Of a stretch of DNA of 64,000 nucleotides, positions 8,329 through 16,370 are shown piece by piece. The first letter of the stretch is position 1; every line of letters begins with the position of its first letter. This DNA comes from Polaromonas sp. 39-63-25. GTDB lineage: Bacteria; Pseudomonadota; Gammaproteobacteria; Burkholderiales; Burkholderiaceae_C. The notes under the pieces were generated by a model. That model saw nothing but the letters and a program-made list of their open reading frames with translations, searched no databases and was not told the DNA's origin. The stretch lies in NCBI RefSeq assembly GCF_002278925.1, contig NZ_NCJH01000001.1:492613-556612 (forward strand). The letters run 5' to 3'. The translations under genes were made by a program, and so were the position numbers.

Positions 8329-8336
8329 TGTATACA
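8329..8336. promoter_or_regulatory. TGTATACA operator site 1 (GntR/VanR type)
   Basis: Perfect 8-bp palindrome 14 bp before the GntR start codon, identical to the site at 8403-8410. GTATAC cores are typical of FCD-type GntR operators. This copy is placed to control the regulator's own promoter. Confidence 0.6.
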
Positions 8337-8401
8337 GCAATGACCTGTTCAGATTGAATTTTGCCCTATTCAGCGTATATTTTGATAAATTAATGATATC
8401 A

Positions 8402-8411
8402 ATGTATACAT
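8402..8411. promoter_or_regulatory. ATGTATACAT operator site 2 (GntR/VanR type)
   Basis: Perfect 10-bp palindrome in an AT-rich stretch about 115 bp before vanA. It shares TGTATACA with site 1 and is 74 bp from it. The placement suits repression of the vanA promoter and looping between two sites. Confidence 0.62.
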
Positions 8412-8525
8412 CAATCTCGTTTTTTTGCATAATCGCCGCCTGAGCCATCAGCCGTCCAAATCGGCCTGGGCCACCCAAAAAACCTCCCCCACACCCACCC
8501 TCCCCCTCCTCTACGGACAAGCGTC

Positions 8526-9587
8526 ATGTTTCCCAAAAACACCTGGTATGTTGCCTGCACTCCCACCGAAATCGACGACAAGCCGCTGGGCCGGCAGATC
8601 TGCGGCGAAAAAATTGTTTTCTACCGCGGCCCCGAAGGCAAGGTCGTTGCGATGGACGACTTCTGCCCGCACCGCGGCGCGGCCCTGTCGCTGGGCACGG
8701 TCTGCGAAGGCAAGCTGGTCTGCGGCTACCACGGCCTGGTGATGGAATGCGACGGCAAGGTCGCCTCCATGCCCGGCCAGCGCGTGCAGGGTTTCCCGCG
8801 CAACCGCAGCTTCCCGGTGGTGGAGCGCCACGGCTTCATCTGGGTCTGGACCGGCGACGAAAAACTGGCCGACGACAGCAAGATTCCCCAGCTCGACTGG
8901 GCCGACAACCCCGAGTGGGCCTATGGCGGCGGCCTGTACCACATCAACTGCGACTACCGCCTGATGATCGACAACCTGATGGATCTGACGCACGAGACCT
9001 ACGTCCACACCACCAGCATCGGCCAGAAGGAAATCGACGAAACGCCCGTCAGCACCAAAACCGAGGGCGAGAGCGTGGTGACCAGCCGCTTCATGGAAAA
9101 CGTGATGGCACCGCCTTTCTGGCGCGCCAACCTGCGCGGCAACAACCTGGCCGACGACGTGCCGGTGGACCGCTGGCAGGTCTGCCGCTTCACGCCGCCC
9201 AGCCACGTCCTGATCGAGGTCGGCGTGGCCCACGCCGGCAAGGGCGGCTACAACGCTGACCCGAAAGACAAGGTCAGCAGCATCGTGGTGGACTTCATCA
9301 CGCCCGAAACCGAAACCTCGATGTGGTACTTCTGGGGCATGGCACGCAACTTCAACCCGAAAGACAAGGCCCTCACCGCGCAGATCCGCGAGGGCCAGGG
9401 CAAGGTGTTTGCCGAAGACACCGCCGTGCTGGAAGCGCAGCAGCGCAACCTTACGCTGTTCCCGCAGCGCAAGCTGCTGATGCTCAACATCGACGCCGGC
9501 GGCGTGCAGTCGCGCCGCATCATCGACCGCCTCATCGCGCAGGAGCAGGCACCCGCGCAAGCCCCAGCTCAACAGCAGGCCGCCTGA
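8526..9587 (+). CDS. vanA: Vanillate O-demethylase, oxygenase (Rieske) subunit
   Basis: A 353-residue Rieske non-haem iron oxygenase that converts vanillate to protocatechuate and formaldehyde using O2 and electrons from VanB. The [2Fe-2S] ligands are C47-P-H49 and C66-GY-H69. The mononuclear iron site is in NLMDLTHETYVHTT (D153, H156, H161). The N terminus FPKNTWYVACTP and the Q-rich tail agree with VanA. The vanB start follows 2 bp after its stop. The expected regulator (GntR) is divergent and a probable uptake system lies beyond it. Related O-demethylases for syringate or methoxybenzoates are possible but less likely. Confidence 0.93.
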   Translation: MFPKNTWYVACTPTEIDDKPLGRQICGEKIVFYRGPEGKVVAMDDFCPHRGAALSLGTVCEGKLVCGYHGLVMECDGKVASMPGQRVQGFPRNRSFPVVERHGFIWVWTGDEKLADDSKIPQLDWADNPEWAYGGGLYHINCDYRLMIDNLMDLTHETYVHTTSIGQKEIDETPVSTKTEGESVVTSRFMENVMAPPFWRANLRGNNLADDVPVDRWQVCRFTPPSHVLIEVGVAHAGKGGYNADPKDKVSSIVVDFITPETETSMWYFWGMARNFNPKDKALTAQIREGQGKVFAEDTAVLEAQQRNLTLFPQRKLLMLNIDAGGVQSRRIIDRLIAQEQAPAQAPAQQQAA

Positions 9588-9589
9588 CC

Positions 9590-10546
9590 ATGGACAGTCT
9601 TGACGTCAAGGTCATCCGAAAAACCATGGAAGCCGAAGGCATCACCAGCTTCGAGCTGGCCCGCGCCGACGGTGCGCCGCTGCCGGCCTTCAGCGCGGGC
9701 TCCCATGTCGATGTGCAGATTCCCGGCGGGCTGACGCGCCAGTACTCGCTGTGCAACGACGCCACCGAGCAGCACCGCTACCGCATCGCCGTGCTGCGCG
9801 ACCCGGCCTCGCGCGGCGGCTCCGTCGCCATGCACGAGGCGGTGAACGAAGGCGACGTGATCCGCATCAGCCCACCGAAAAACCACTTTCCGCTGCAGCA
9901 CGCGCCGCGCACACTGCTGCTGGCCGGTGGCATCGGCGTGACGCCGCTGCTGTGCATGGCGCAGCGGCTGGCGGCCATCCATGCGGACTTCACCCTGCAC
10001 TACTGCACCCGCTCGGCCGAACGCACCGCTTTCCGCCAGGAGATCGGCGACTCGGCCTTTGCCGGCAAGGTGTATTTCCACTACGACGCCGGCCCGGCCG
10101 AGCAGAAACTCGACCTGCCAGCCGTGCTGGCCGGTGCCACCCCCGAGCACCAGCTGTATGTCTGCGGCCCTGCCGGTTTCATCACCCACGTGGTGGACAG
10201 CGCCAAGGCCGGCGGCTGGCGCAGCGAGCAAATCCACCTCGAGTATTTCGGCGCCGCGCCGCAGGACACCGCTGGCGACACCGGCTTCGAGGTGAAGATC
10301 GCCAGCACCGGCAAAAGCTACACCGTGGGCGCGGAGCAGAACATCATCCAGGTGCTGAAGGACAACGGCATCGAGATCCTCACCTCCTGCGAGCAGGGCG
10401 TCTGCGGCACCTGCATCACGCGTGTGCTCGAAGGCGAGCCCGACCACCGCGACATGTACTTCACCGACGAGGAGAAGGCGAAGAACGACCAGTTCACGCC
10501 CTGCTGCTCGCGCGCCAAAAGCAGAACCCTGGTGCTGGACCTGTAG
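9590..10546 (+). CDS. vanB: Vanillate O-demethylase, reductase subunit
   Basis: A 318-residue class IA oxidoreductase that passes electrons from NAD(P)H to VanA. The FMN-binding fold is at the N terminus (RQYSLCND), the NAD-binding fold follows (LLLAGGIGVTPLL, LYVCGPAGFI), and a C-terminal plant-type [2Fe-2S] domain carries SCEQGVCGTC and a final PCCS cysteine. The ATG at 9590 is used; the longer upstream reading is an out-of-gene extension across vanA. It is translationally adjacent to vanA. Confidence 0.93.
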   Translation: MDSLDVKVIRKTMEAEGITSFELARADGAPLPAFSAGSHVDVQIPGGLTRQYSLCNDATEQHRYRIAVLRDPASRGGSVAMHEAVNEGDVIRISPPKNHFPLQHAPRTLLLAGGIGVTPLLCMAQRLAAIHADFTLHYCTRSAERTAFRQEIGDSAFAGKVYFHYDAGPAEQKLDLPAVLAGATPEHQLYVCGPAGFITHVVDSAKAGGWRSEQIHLEYFGAAPQDTAGDTGFEVKIASTGKSYTVGAEQNIIQVLKDNGIEILTSCEQGVCGTCITRVLEGEPDHRDMYFTDEEKAKNDQFTPCCSRAKSRTLVLDL

Positions 10547-10624
10547 ACCGGCCATCGACGGTTGTGCCCTAATATCATTCACCTTCCCCTGCCCGATTTC
10601 AACGACCTCAAAGGAAAAAGAGAC

Positions 10625-11737
10625 ATGACCCAGCTCCCCGCCCGTTACGACCACGTTGGCAGTTTTCTGCGCCCCAAATACCTGCTGGAAGCCCGCGAGC
10701 AGAAGGCCAAGGGCGAGATCACGCCCGAGCAGCTGCGCAAGGTGGAAGACAAGGCCATCACCGAGATCGTCAAGTTCCAGGAAGACGTGGGCCTGAAAAG
10801 CATCACCGACGGCGAGTTCCGCCGCACCTACTTCCACATTGACTTCCTCGAGCAGATCGGCGGCGTGAAAACCGACATTCCGGTCACCATCATCCGGCCC
10901 GACGGCACGCAGGAGCTGGCCCCACCGGTGATGCGCGTGATCGACAAAGTGCGCCACGTCAAGGACATCCAGCTCGCCGACTTCCAGTACCTCAAGAGCC
11001 AGGTGAGCGCGGGCAACACGCCCAAGGTGACCATCCCCTCGCCCACCATGCTGCACTTCCGCGGCGGCCGCGCCGGCATCAGCCGCGAAGCCTACCCCGA
11101 GCTCGACCCGCAGTTTTATGACGACGTGGCCAAGGCTTACGGCGACGAGCTGCGCAGCCTGGCTGCCGCCGGCTGCACCTACGTGCAGATGGACGACACC
11201 AACCTCGCCTACCTGTGCGACACCAAGATGCGCGAAGCCGCCCGCCAGCGCGGCGACGACCCCGACGAGCTGCCGCACCGCTATGCCGGCTTCATCAACA
11301 AGGTGGTGGCGCAAAAGCCCGAAGGCATGCTGCTGGCCATGCACCTGTGCCGCGGCAACTTCAAGAGCACCCACGCCGCCGCCGGCAACTACGAGCCCGT
11401 GGCCGAGGCGCTGCTCAAGGAAATGAACCTCGACGCCTACTTCATGGAGTACGACGACGACCGCTCCGGCGACTTCAAGCCCCTGCGTTTCCTGCCCAAG
11501 GGCAAAACCGTGGTGCTGGGCCTGGTCACCACCAAGTTCGGCACGCTGGAAAGCAAGGACGACCTGAAGCGCCGCATCGAGGAAGCCGCGAAATACGCGC
11601 CGCTGGAGCAGCTGGCCCTGTCACCGCAGTGCGGTTTCAGCAGCACCGTGCACGGCAACGACATCGCGGTGGAAGCCCAGCGCGCCAAGCTGCGCCTGGT
11701 GATCGAGACGGCGCAGGAGGTCTGGGGTTCGGTCTGA
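10625..11737 (+). CDS. MetE C-terminal-domain-like methyltransferase (cobalamin-independent methionine synthase II family)
   Basis: A 370-residue protein equivalent to the catalytic C-terminal barrel of MetE, without its N-terminal half. The zinc ligands are all present: H240 and C242 (HLC), E275 (MEYDD) and C336 (SPQCGF). SFLRP and TDGEFRR near the N terminus fit the substrate region. The start at 10625 follows aaggaaaaagagac. It lies 78 bp after vanB and is followed by a strong terminator, so it is probably the last gene of the van operon. Such short MetE relatives transfer methyl groups from donors other than polyglutamyl folate in some systems. The link to vanillate methyl metabolism is inferred from position only. 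Confidence 0.82.
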   Translation: MTQLPARYDHVGSFLRPKYLLEAREQKAKGEITPEQLRKVEDKAITEIVKFQEDVGLKSITDGEFRRTYFHIDFLEQIGGVKTDIPVTIIRPDGTQELAPPVMRVIDKVRHVKDIQLADFQYLKSQVSAGNTPKVTIPSPTMLHFRGGRAGISREAYPELDPQFYDDVAKAYGDELRSLAAAGCTYVQMDDTNLAYLCDTKMREAARQRGDDPDELPHRYAGFINKVVAQKPEGMLLAMHLCRGNFKSTHAAAGNYEPVAEALLKEMNLDAYFMEYDDDRSGDFKPLRFLPKGKTVVLGLVTTKFGTLESKDDLKRRIEEAAKYAPLEQLALSPQCGFSSTVHGNDIAVEAQRAKLRLVIETAQEVWGSV

Positions 11738-11763
11738 CCGGTTCGCCGACTGCTCCATAAAGA

Positions 11764-11794
11764 AAAGCCGCCGGCAACTGCCGGCGGCTTTTTT
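11764..11794 (+). terminator. Intrinsic terminator after the van operon
   Basis: A 10-bp perfect stem (AGCCGCCGGC / GCCGGCGGCT) with an AACT loop and a run of six T, 26 bp after the methyltransferase stop codon. Confidence 0.9.
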
Positions 11795-11798
11795 AATG

Positions 11799-11859
11799 TC
11801 AAATCGGCCCATAGTCCAATAAATACGCGCGCAAGTAGCTATCAAATAATGAGCAAATC
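11799..11859 (+). repeat. Comamonadaceae-type intergenic repeat, copy 2
   Basis: Well-preserved copy: aaatcgg, cca.agtccaataaatacg and gcaagtagctatcaaataa. It directly follows the terminator. Confidence 0.7.
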
Positions 11860-11903
11860 GCACCCTTTACCCCCTGGATTCGGGTCTGTGACCTCCATGT
11901 ATT

Positions 11904-12626
11904 TCATGCTGAAAGCGTTGCCAGTTCGCGCAATGTATTTGCGAGCGGTCTGGCGCGCTGCTGGCTGAAAGTGTCGCCCGGCAAATGGCCTGACAGGGCT
12001 TGTTCGAACTCGGGATTGGCAAACAGCGCTGTGAATCCTGCCGCCAGGTAGGCGCGCAGTTCAGGCGCTGCGGCACGGCACTCGCCCAGCAGTTCGGGCC
12101 GCCGGTCTGCCACGGTGATGATGTCTTCAAGATCATGGCTACCCAGAAAGTCTGGCCTGCCATCGGCGTCTTTGCCCCGGTCCTTGAACGCCTCCAACTT
12201 GGTGCCAATGAAAACCGGGGCGCTAATGAGCCGAATATTCATGCCGCTTGGCAATGTGACCAAGTCTGCAGTCTGCAGGGCCAATGGATACCAGCGGTTG
12301 GCAAAGCCCAAGATGTCCTTGACCGTGGGCATCAAGTCAAGCGTGACATTTTTATAAACCCACCGGCAAATGGGTGCATTGGGCCGCATGTCGTTGCTGA
12401 AGCCCTGAGCGCGGACTTGCTTCTCAATGGCGTGGTAGTCATGCACCGTCAACGCTTGCGCAACGATGTCAACGTCTTCGGTGATGCGGATACGGTCGGG
12501 CCGCTCCTGCGTCAGCAACAGGCCCGTAGCGCAACCACCCACAAAGATCACACGCTCCCGTACGGGGCCCAAGGCATGGGCCACCAGTTCCAGAATAGCC
12601 AGATTGGGGTTGTTGAATGCCGCCAT
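11904..12626 (-). CDS. AbiEii-like nucleotidyltransferase (toxin component candidate)
   Basis: A 240-residue protein with a nucleotidyltransferase-fold N terminus: FVGGCATGLLL (GG at 30-31) followed by ITEDVDIVA (D51, D53), the GG...DxD arrangement of MNT/AbiEii enzymes. A helical C-terminal half follows. Its start overlaps the stop of the upstream HTH gene (TGATG), as in AbiEi/AbiEii toxin-antitoxin pairs. In those systems the NTase blocks growth by modifying RNA or proteins, and abortive infection results. The assignment rests on fold motifs and arrangement; a non-toxic nucleotidyltransferase role is possible. Confidence 0.62.
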   Translation of the reverse strand: MAAFNNPNLAILELVAHALGPVRERVIFVGGCATGLLLTQERPDRIRITEDVDIVAQALTVHDYHAIEKQVRAQGFSNDMRPNAPICRWVYKNVTLDLMPTVKDILGFANRWYPLALQTADLVTLPSGMNIRLISAPVFIGTKLEAFKDRGKDADGRPDFLGSHDLEDIITVADRRPELLGECRAAAPELRAYLAAGFTALFANPEFEQALSGHLPGDTFSQQRARPLANTLRELATLSA

Positions 12627-13180
12627 CAGCTCAACCTTTCTTCCAGCAGCTTGCGGGCCATTTCACGTTCACGCGCCTGACCTATGCGCAGCGCGTCAAA
12701 CAAGGCCAGCAACTCGTACAAAGCCGGGTCCTGCGCGGCGGCCAAAGGCAACTTGGGGTACAGAGGCAGCAGCGCACTGCCGCGCACCGGGCCGTCTGCA
12801 TGGGGCCACACGGGCGGCGTCTCATCAGCAAACAGCACTTTGGATTTGAGCGGCTCCACACCATAGGCCGTAGGAAAACCCATGGTGATCTCGCCCCTTA
12901 CCGCCGGAAAAAAGTAAGGCGCCCCCTGCAACACCATGGGCCTGAAAGCCGCCAGCACCAGCGTGGGGATGTCATTTACCTCAGCCAACAGGCGCGCTCC
13001 ACTGAGCCGCGCCATGCAGGCATGGGCTTCAAACTGCGACATGTGCATGGCTTGCGCCAGTGCTGTGTAGGGCAGCTTTTGCCCCGCCAGACACACCAGC
13101 TTGAACGCCATGGCCAAGTCTTGCGGTTTCAGCGACCACTGCGCATGGCCAAGGCGGGATTTGATTCCGGATGAACTCAT
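12626..13180 (-). CDS. Winged-HTH protein, AbiEi-like antitoxin/repressor candidate
   Basis: A 184-residue protein. Residues about 20-70 form a predicted winged helix (LAMAFKLVCLAGQ..PYTALAQAMHMSQFEAHACMARLSGARLL), with a C-terminal extension rich in short helices. The ATG at 13180 is preferred over a TTG two codons upstream. Its stop codon overlaps the NTase start. Directly upstream lies a long inverted repeat (13190-13207 / 13264-13282), a good autoregulatory operator. It probably represses this pair and neutralises the NTase, as AbiEi does. Confidence 0.6.
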   Translation of the reverse strand: MSSSGIKSRLGHAQWSLKPQDLAMAFKLVCLAGQKLPYTALAQAMHMSQFEAHACMARLSGARLLAEVNDIPTLVLAAFRPMVLQGAPYFFPAVRGEITMGFPTAYGVEPLKSKVLFADETPPVWPHADGPVRGSALLPLYPKLPLAAAQDPALYELLALFDALRIGQAREREMARKLLEERLS

Positions 13181-13189
13181 CAACAAACC

Positions 13190-13282
13190 TTGTATTCAAT
13201 ATGCATACAGAATATGCCATGAATAATTTTAAAATTCAACAACAAAATCATGATTGTCTGCAATATGCATATTGAAATACAA
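13190..13282. promoter_or_regulatory. Long inverted repeat, operator of the NTase/HTH pair
   Basis: The 18-bp arm 13190-13207 (TTGTATTCAATATGCATA) recurs inverted at 13264-13282 with one extra base. The second arm overlaps a perfect 14-bp palindrome CAATATGCATATTG (13261-13274). The stretch is AT-rich and lies 10-100 bp before the HTH start codon, covering its likely promoter. This is the layout of antitoxin autorepression sites. Confidence 0.68.
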
Positions 13283-13334
13283 GTTCCCAGCAGCCCAAAA
13301 CCTGCAAAAACCACACGCAACACGAAATCAGAGA

Positions 13335-13397
13335 TTGAAATCGGGCTCCAGCCCAATAAATACGGGCGCGAGCAGCTATGCCTTTAATAGCAAATCA
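13335..13397 (+). repeat. Comamonadaceae-type intergenic repeat, copy 3
   Basis: gaaatcgggctccagcccaa, then taaatacgggcgcgagcagctatg. This is one of the copies closest to the apparent consensus. Confidence 0.7.
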
Positions 13398-13496
13398 CGC
13401 GCCGCCCGCAGCCCCGCCGGCGCACCACCTTGCCGCGGCCGGGGCTTCCCGCAGCGGCGGTACGGGCCGGCAGCGCCCGAACGATACTCAAGGCCC

Positions 13497-14051
13497 ATGC
13501 TCAAACCCTTGATCCCCCGCTTCGCCGCGCACCTGCGTAAAAACTGGAAAAGCCATCTGGTTCAACTGGCCCTGCTGGTGGCGATCGTGGTGGCGGTGCA
13601 GGCCTGGCAGACGCGGCATGTGCCGGCCGGGCCGGCGCCTGACTTGGCCATCAGCGTGCTGCAGCCCGATGGCACGACGCACAGCACCACGCTGGCCCAG
13701 TGGCGCCAGGCCCACCCCGGCCAGCCGGTCGCCCTGCACTTCTGGGCCGAGTGGTGCCCCATCTGTCGCGCCGAGGAAAGCAGCGTCACCCGGCTGGCGC
13801 AGGACTGGCCGGTGCTCACCGTGGCCATGCAGTCCGGCCCGGCCACCAAGGTCGGGCAGGTGCTGCAGCAGCGCCAGTTGCCCTGGCAAACCGCCATCGA
13901 TACGCGCGGTGAGCTGACGCGCGCCTTCGGCTTTCAGTCTGTGCCCTCTTTTGTGGTGATCGACGGGCAAGGCCAGCTGCGAAGCGCCAGCGCCGGCTAC
14001 ACCACCGAGCTGGGCATGCGCCTGCGCCTGTGGTGGGTCAGGCTGTTCTGA
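13497..14051 (+). CDS. Membrane-anchored thioredoxin-like disulfide oxidoreductase (ScsD/TlpA-like)
   Basis: A 184-residue protein. An N-terminal anchor (LVQLALLVAIVVAVQAW, residues about 22-38) is followed by a periplasmic thioredoxin fold with active site HFWAEWCPICRAEE and the cis-proline segment SVPSFVVIDG. WCPIC and size resemble ScsD, which reduces periplasmic cysteine proteins under copper stress. The ATG at 13497 places the anchor correctly; the longer frame upstream runs through a dispersed repeat and is rejected. It is convergent with the DUF296 gene, overlapping it by 14 bp. Confidence 0.82.
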   Translation: MLKPLIPRFAAHLRKNWKSHLVQLALLVAIVVAVQAWQTRHVPAGPAPDLAISVLQPDGTTHSTTLAQWRQAHPGQPVALHFWAEWCPICRAEESSVTRLAQDWPVLTVAMQSGPATKVGQVLQQRQLPWQTAIDTRGELTRAFGFQSVPSFVVIDGQGQLRSASAGYTTELGMRLRLWWVRLF

Positions 14052-14496
14052 GCCCGTCCCGGTCGCCGGCCTGGCGCCCAGCCTGTGTGATCTGAAGCTC
14101 AAGGTAGCCCGTCGCCGCATCCGGCTCGCGGGAGAACTCCCACTCCGGCAGCAGCGCCAGCAAGACCTCTGCCGTGGTGCGCACCGTGCAGCCCGGCGCC
14201 ACGTGGCCGCCCAGCACGTCGCCAGTGGCGGTGGACAGCGCCATGTGCAGGTGCGAGCTGCTGCGTGCGCCCTCCCCCGTGCCGTTGAAGGCCACCGTGC
14301 CCGACAGGCTCAGGATTTCCATGTCGCCCGTCAGGCGCCGCGGCTGCTCCGCGCCCGCAAAGCGCAGGCCCGCGCTCGACAGGCTGCCTATGCCAGACAA
14401 CACAAACGCCGCGCGGCAGTTGGCGCCGCGCACGGCCGCCTCGATGGCGCTGCGCAAGTCTTCGCCGGGGTTCAGGCGGATGGGGAGGGTTTGCAT
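14038..14496 (-). CDS. PPC-domain (DUF296) DNA-binding-like protein
   Basis: A 152-residue single-domain protein of the PPC/DUF296 family. It shows LRSAIEAAVR, FVLSGIGSLSSAGLRFA, EILSLSGTVA and the histidine-bearing HLHMALSTATGDVLGGHVAPG loop, the likely metal site. Plant relatives are AT-hook nuclear proteins; bacterial ones are poorly characterised trimers. The start at 14496 is preferred because the longer reading passes through dispersed repeat copy 4. Confidence 0.8.
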   Translation of the reverse strand: MQTLPIRLNPGEDLRSAIEAAVRGANCRAAFVLSGIGSLSSAGLRFAGAEQPRRLTGDMEILSLSGTVAFNGTGEGARSSSHLHMALSTATGDVLGGHVAPGCTVRTTAEVLLALLPEWEFSREPDAATGYLELQITQAGRQAGDRDGLRTA

Positions 14497-14507
14497 GGTT
14501 TTTATTG

Positions 14508-14570
14508 AATCAAATTGGCCAATAGCCCTTACTGGTATTGCGCAAGCAGCTATCAAATCAAGAGCGATTT
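14508..14570 (+). repeat. Comamonadaceae-type intergenic repeat, copy 4
   Basis: tcaaattggccaatagccc and gcgcaagcagctatcaaatc. It fills the gap between the DUF296 start and the MazG-like stop. Confidence 0.65.
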
Positions 14571-14577
14571 ACTGACC

Positions 14578-14949
14578 TCACCCGCCCTGCTCCGGGTCGG
14601 TGAGGTCCGTGTATTTCCGGCTGGAGCCGCGCGCCCGGTCCACCGGGTATTTTTCGGCATTGACAGCCAGCTTCAGCCGCGCCGCTTCCAGCAAATCGAT
14701 CTGCAGCTTGTCGCACAGCTGCAGCAGGTAGAGCAGCACATCGGCCGCCTCGGCGGCCACCTCGGCTTTTTTGGGTGCGGCCAGGTGGCGGCTTTGTTCT
14801 TCCGTCAGCCACTGGAAGTGCTCCAGCAACTCCGCCGCCTCCACCGACAGGGCCGACGCCAGGTTCTTGGGCGAATGAAACTGCGCCCAGTCGCGCGCCT
14901 GGGCAAAGTCGCGCAGGGACTGGGTCAGGGAAGGGAGGTCGTGGTTCAT
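14578..14949 (-). CDS. Small MazG-like nucleotide pyrophosphohydrolase (dCTPase-like), chromosomal copy
   Basis: A 123-residue all-alpha NTP pyrophosphatase. The Mg-binding motif EAAE (E37, E40) and EAAD (E67, D70) is intact. NLASALSVEAAELLEHFQW resembles RS21-C6/DCTPP1-type dCTP pyrophosphatases. The likely role is clearing non-canonical or excess nucleotides in the cytoplasm. The start is the ATG at 14949. A diverged paralogue lies at 21800-22150 in the island; both share nearly identical length and motif spacing. Confidence 0.85.
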   Translation of the reverse strand: MNHDLPSLTQSLRDFAQARDWAQFHSPKNLASALSVEAAELLEHFQWLTEEQSRHLAAPKKAEVAAEAADVLLYLLQLCDKLQIDLLEAARLKLAVNAEKYPVDRARGSSRKYTDLTDPEQGG

Positions 14950-15315
14950 GTCTTGGTATTTCCGGACCCATGGGCAGGGTCGAGTCTTGTCGGGAAGCTT
15001 GAAGCGCATGTTATGCGTTTCAGCCCCTGCAGGCCTGTTGCAGGCCTTCAAATAGCCGCGTCCATGCGAACCATTCATGCAAAAAACGGCTGTAGTCCAA
15101 TCAGGACGGGCGCCGGCAGCTATCAAAAAAAGAGCGACTGGCAGACTTCACCGGCAAACCGGCAGTCAAGCCCATCGCCCGGTTACCTCTCATCCGCCCG
15201 AAACAGCATCTCGCGCCGCGGCCCGGCCGTTCCGTCGCAATCCACCCCCGCGCCGGCCCTGGCACTCCTACCATCGCCTCCAGTTTCAACCCCCTCAACA
15301 CCCACGGAGCTCACC
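14950..15315. other. Intergenic stretch with repeat copy 5 and no gene seen
   Basis: 366 bp between divergent genes. It holds a short hairpin (AGGCCTG / CAGGCCT, about 15031-15047) and dispersed repeat copy 5. No credible coding region is seen; promoters for both flanking genes should lie here, but none is clear by eye. Confidence 0.5.
15081..15138 (+). repeat. Comamonadaceae-type intergenic repeat, copy 5
   Basis: cggctgtagtccaatcagga, then cgggcgccggcagctatcaa. Same order of blocks as the other copies. Confidence 0.65.
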
Positions 15316-16344
15316 ATGTCCCTTTCACCCCACCGACTCTCCCTCGTCTTCTGCGGCCTGCTGCTGACGGCGGCCCAGGCCATGGCGGCGCAAGCCGGCT
15401 GGCGCCAGATCACCATTCCAGCCACCGCGGCCGATGCCGCGCCCATCGTGGCGGCCCTGTATTACCCCACGCAGGCGGCTGCGCGCACGATCGCCATGGG
15501 GCCGTTCAACGTGAACGTGGCCATGCAGGCCGCGCCAGAGGCCAAGGTCAAGGGCCTTATCGTGCTGAGCCACGGCACCGGCGGCAGTGAACTTGCGCAC
15601 AGCAGCCTGGCCGAGGCGCTGGCGCAGCAGGGCTACCTGGTGGCCGCACTGCGCCACCCCGGCGACAACTGGCAGGACCGCTCCTTGCGCCAGGGCAGCC
15701 TGGAACGTTATGCCACCGAGCGGCCGCGGCAGGTTTCACGCGTGATCGACGCCCTGCTCAACGACCCGCAATGGAAGGACCGCATCGCCAGCGACGCCAG
15801 GGGGCCACGCGTGGGCGCCGTGGGGCATTCGGCCGGGGGCTACACCGTGCTGGCCCTGGCAGGTGCGCGGCTCGAGCCGGCACGCTTCGACGCGCATTGC
15901 AACACCGAGCGCGCCGAGGACCCGATTTTTTGCAACACCGGCAAAGAGCGCACATCGGCCACCCACCCTGGCGCCGCAGCGCCGGCCATTCCGACGTTGA
16001 CCGACACCCGCGTGCGGGCCGTGGTGGCCCTGGCGCCGATGGGGGCCTTGTTCAGCGCCGCTTCGCTGGCGCAAATCCGCGTCCCGGTGGCGCTGTATGA
16101 AGCGCAGCAAGACCGTTTTCTGGTGCCGCGCTTTCATGCCGAATGGGTGGCCGCGAATGTGCCCGGCGTAGAAATGCACCGCGTGCCCAATGCCTGGCAC
16201 TTCGCGTTTCAGGACATGCCCACCATGCCCATCCCCTCCGAAGACGGCGACATTGGCGCCAATCCGCCCGGTTTTGACCGCGCTGCGTTTCTGGGCCAGC
16301 TGCAGCGCGAGCTTCCAGCGTTTTTTGACAAGGCCTTGAACTGA
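15316..16344 (+). CDS. Secreted alpha/beta hydrolase (dienelactone hydrolase / PAF-acetylhydrolase-like)
   Basis: A 342-residue hydrolase. The signal peptide MSLSPHRLSLVFCGLLLTAAQAMA is clear from the ATG at 15316; the much longer reading frame upstream is not coding. The nucleophile elbow GHSAGG, the oxyanion segment SHGTGGS, and NAWHFAF near the end, supplying the histidine, make up the catalytic set. Relatives are annotated as predicted dienelactone hydrolases. Its natural substrate is unknown; periplasmic esterase activity is likely. Confidence 0.8.
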   Translation: MSLSPHRLSLVFCGLLLTAAQAMAAQAGWRQITIPATAADAAPIVAALYYPTQAAARTIAMGPFNVNVAMQAAPEAKVKGLIVLSHGTGGSELAHSSLAEALAQQGYLVAALRHPGDNWQDRSLRQGSLERYATERPRQVSRVIDALLNDPQWKDRIASDARGPRVGAVGHSAGGYTVLALAGARLEPARFDAHCNTERAEDPIFCNTGKERTSATHPGAAAPAIPTLTDTRVRAVVALAPMGALFSAASLAQIRVPVALYEAQQDRFLVPRFHAEWVAANVPGVEMHRVPNAWHFAFQDMPTMPIPSEDGDIGANPPGFDRAAFLGQLQRELPAFFDKALN

Positions 16345-16370
16345 CAGGCACCGTGCGGCGCCGGATTCGC

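Noticed and set aside
14515-15315. Long N-terminal extension of the secreted hydrolase
   Set aside because: The extension crosses the MazG-like gene in antisense and repeat copy 5; the signal peptide at 15316 marks the real start.
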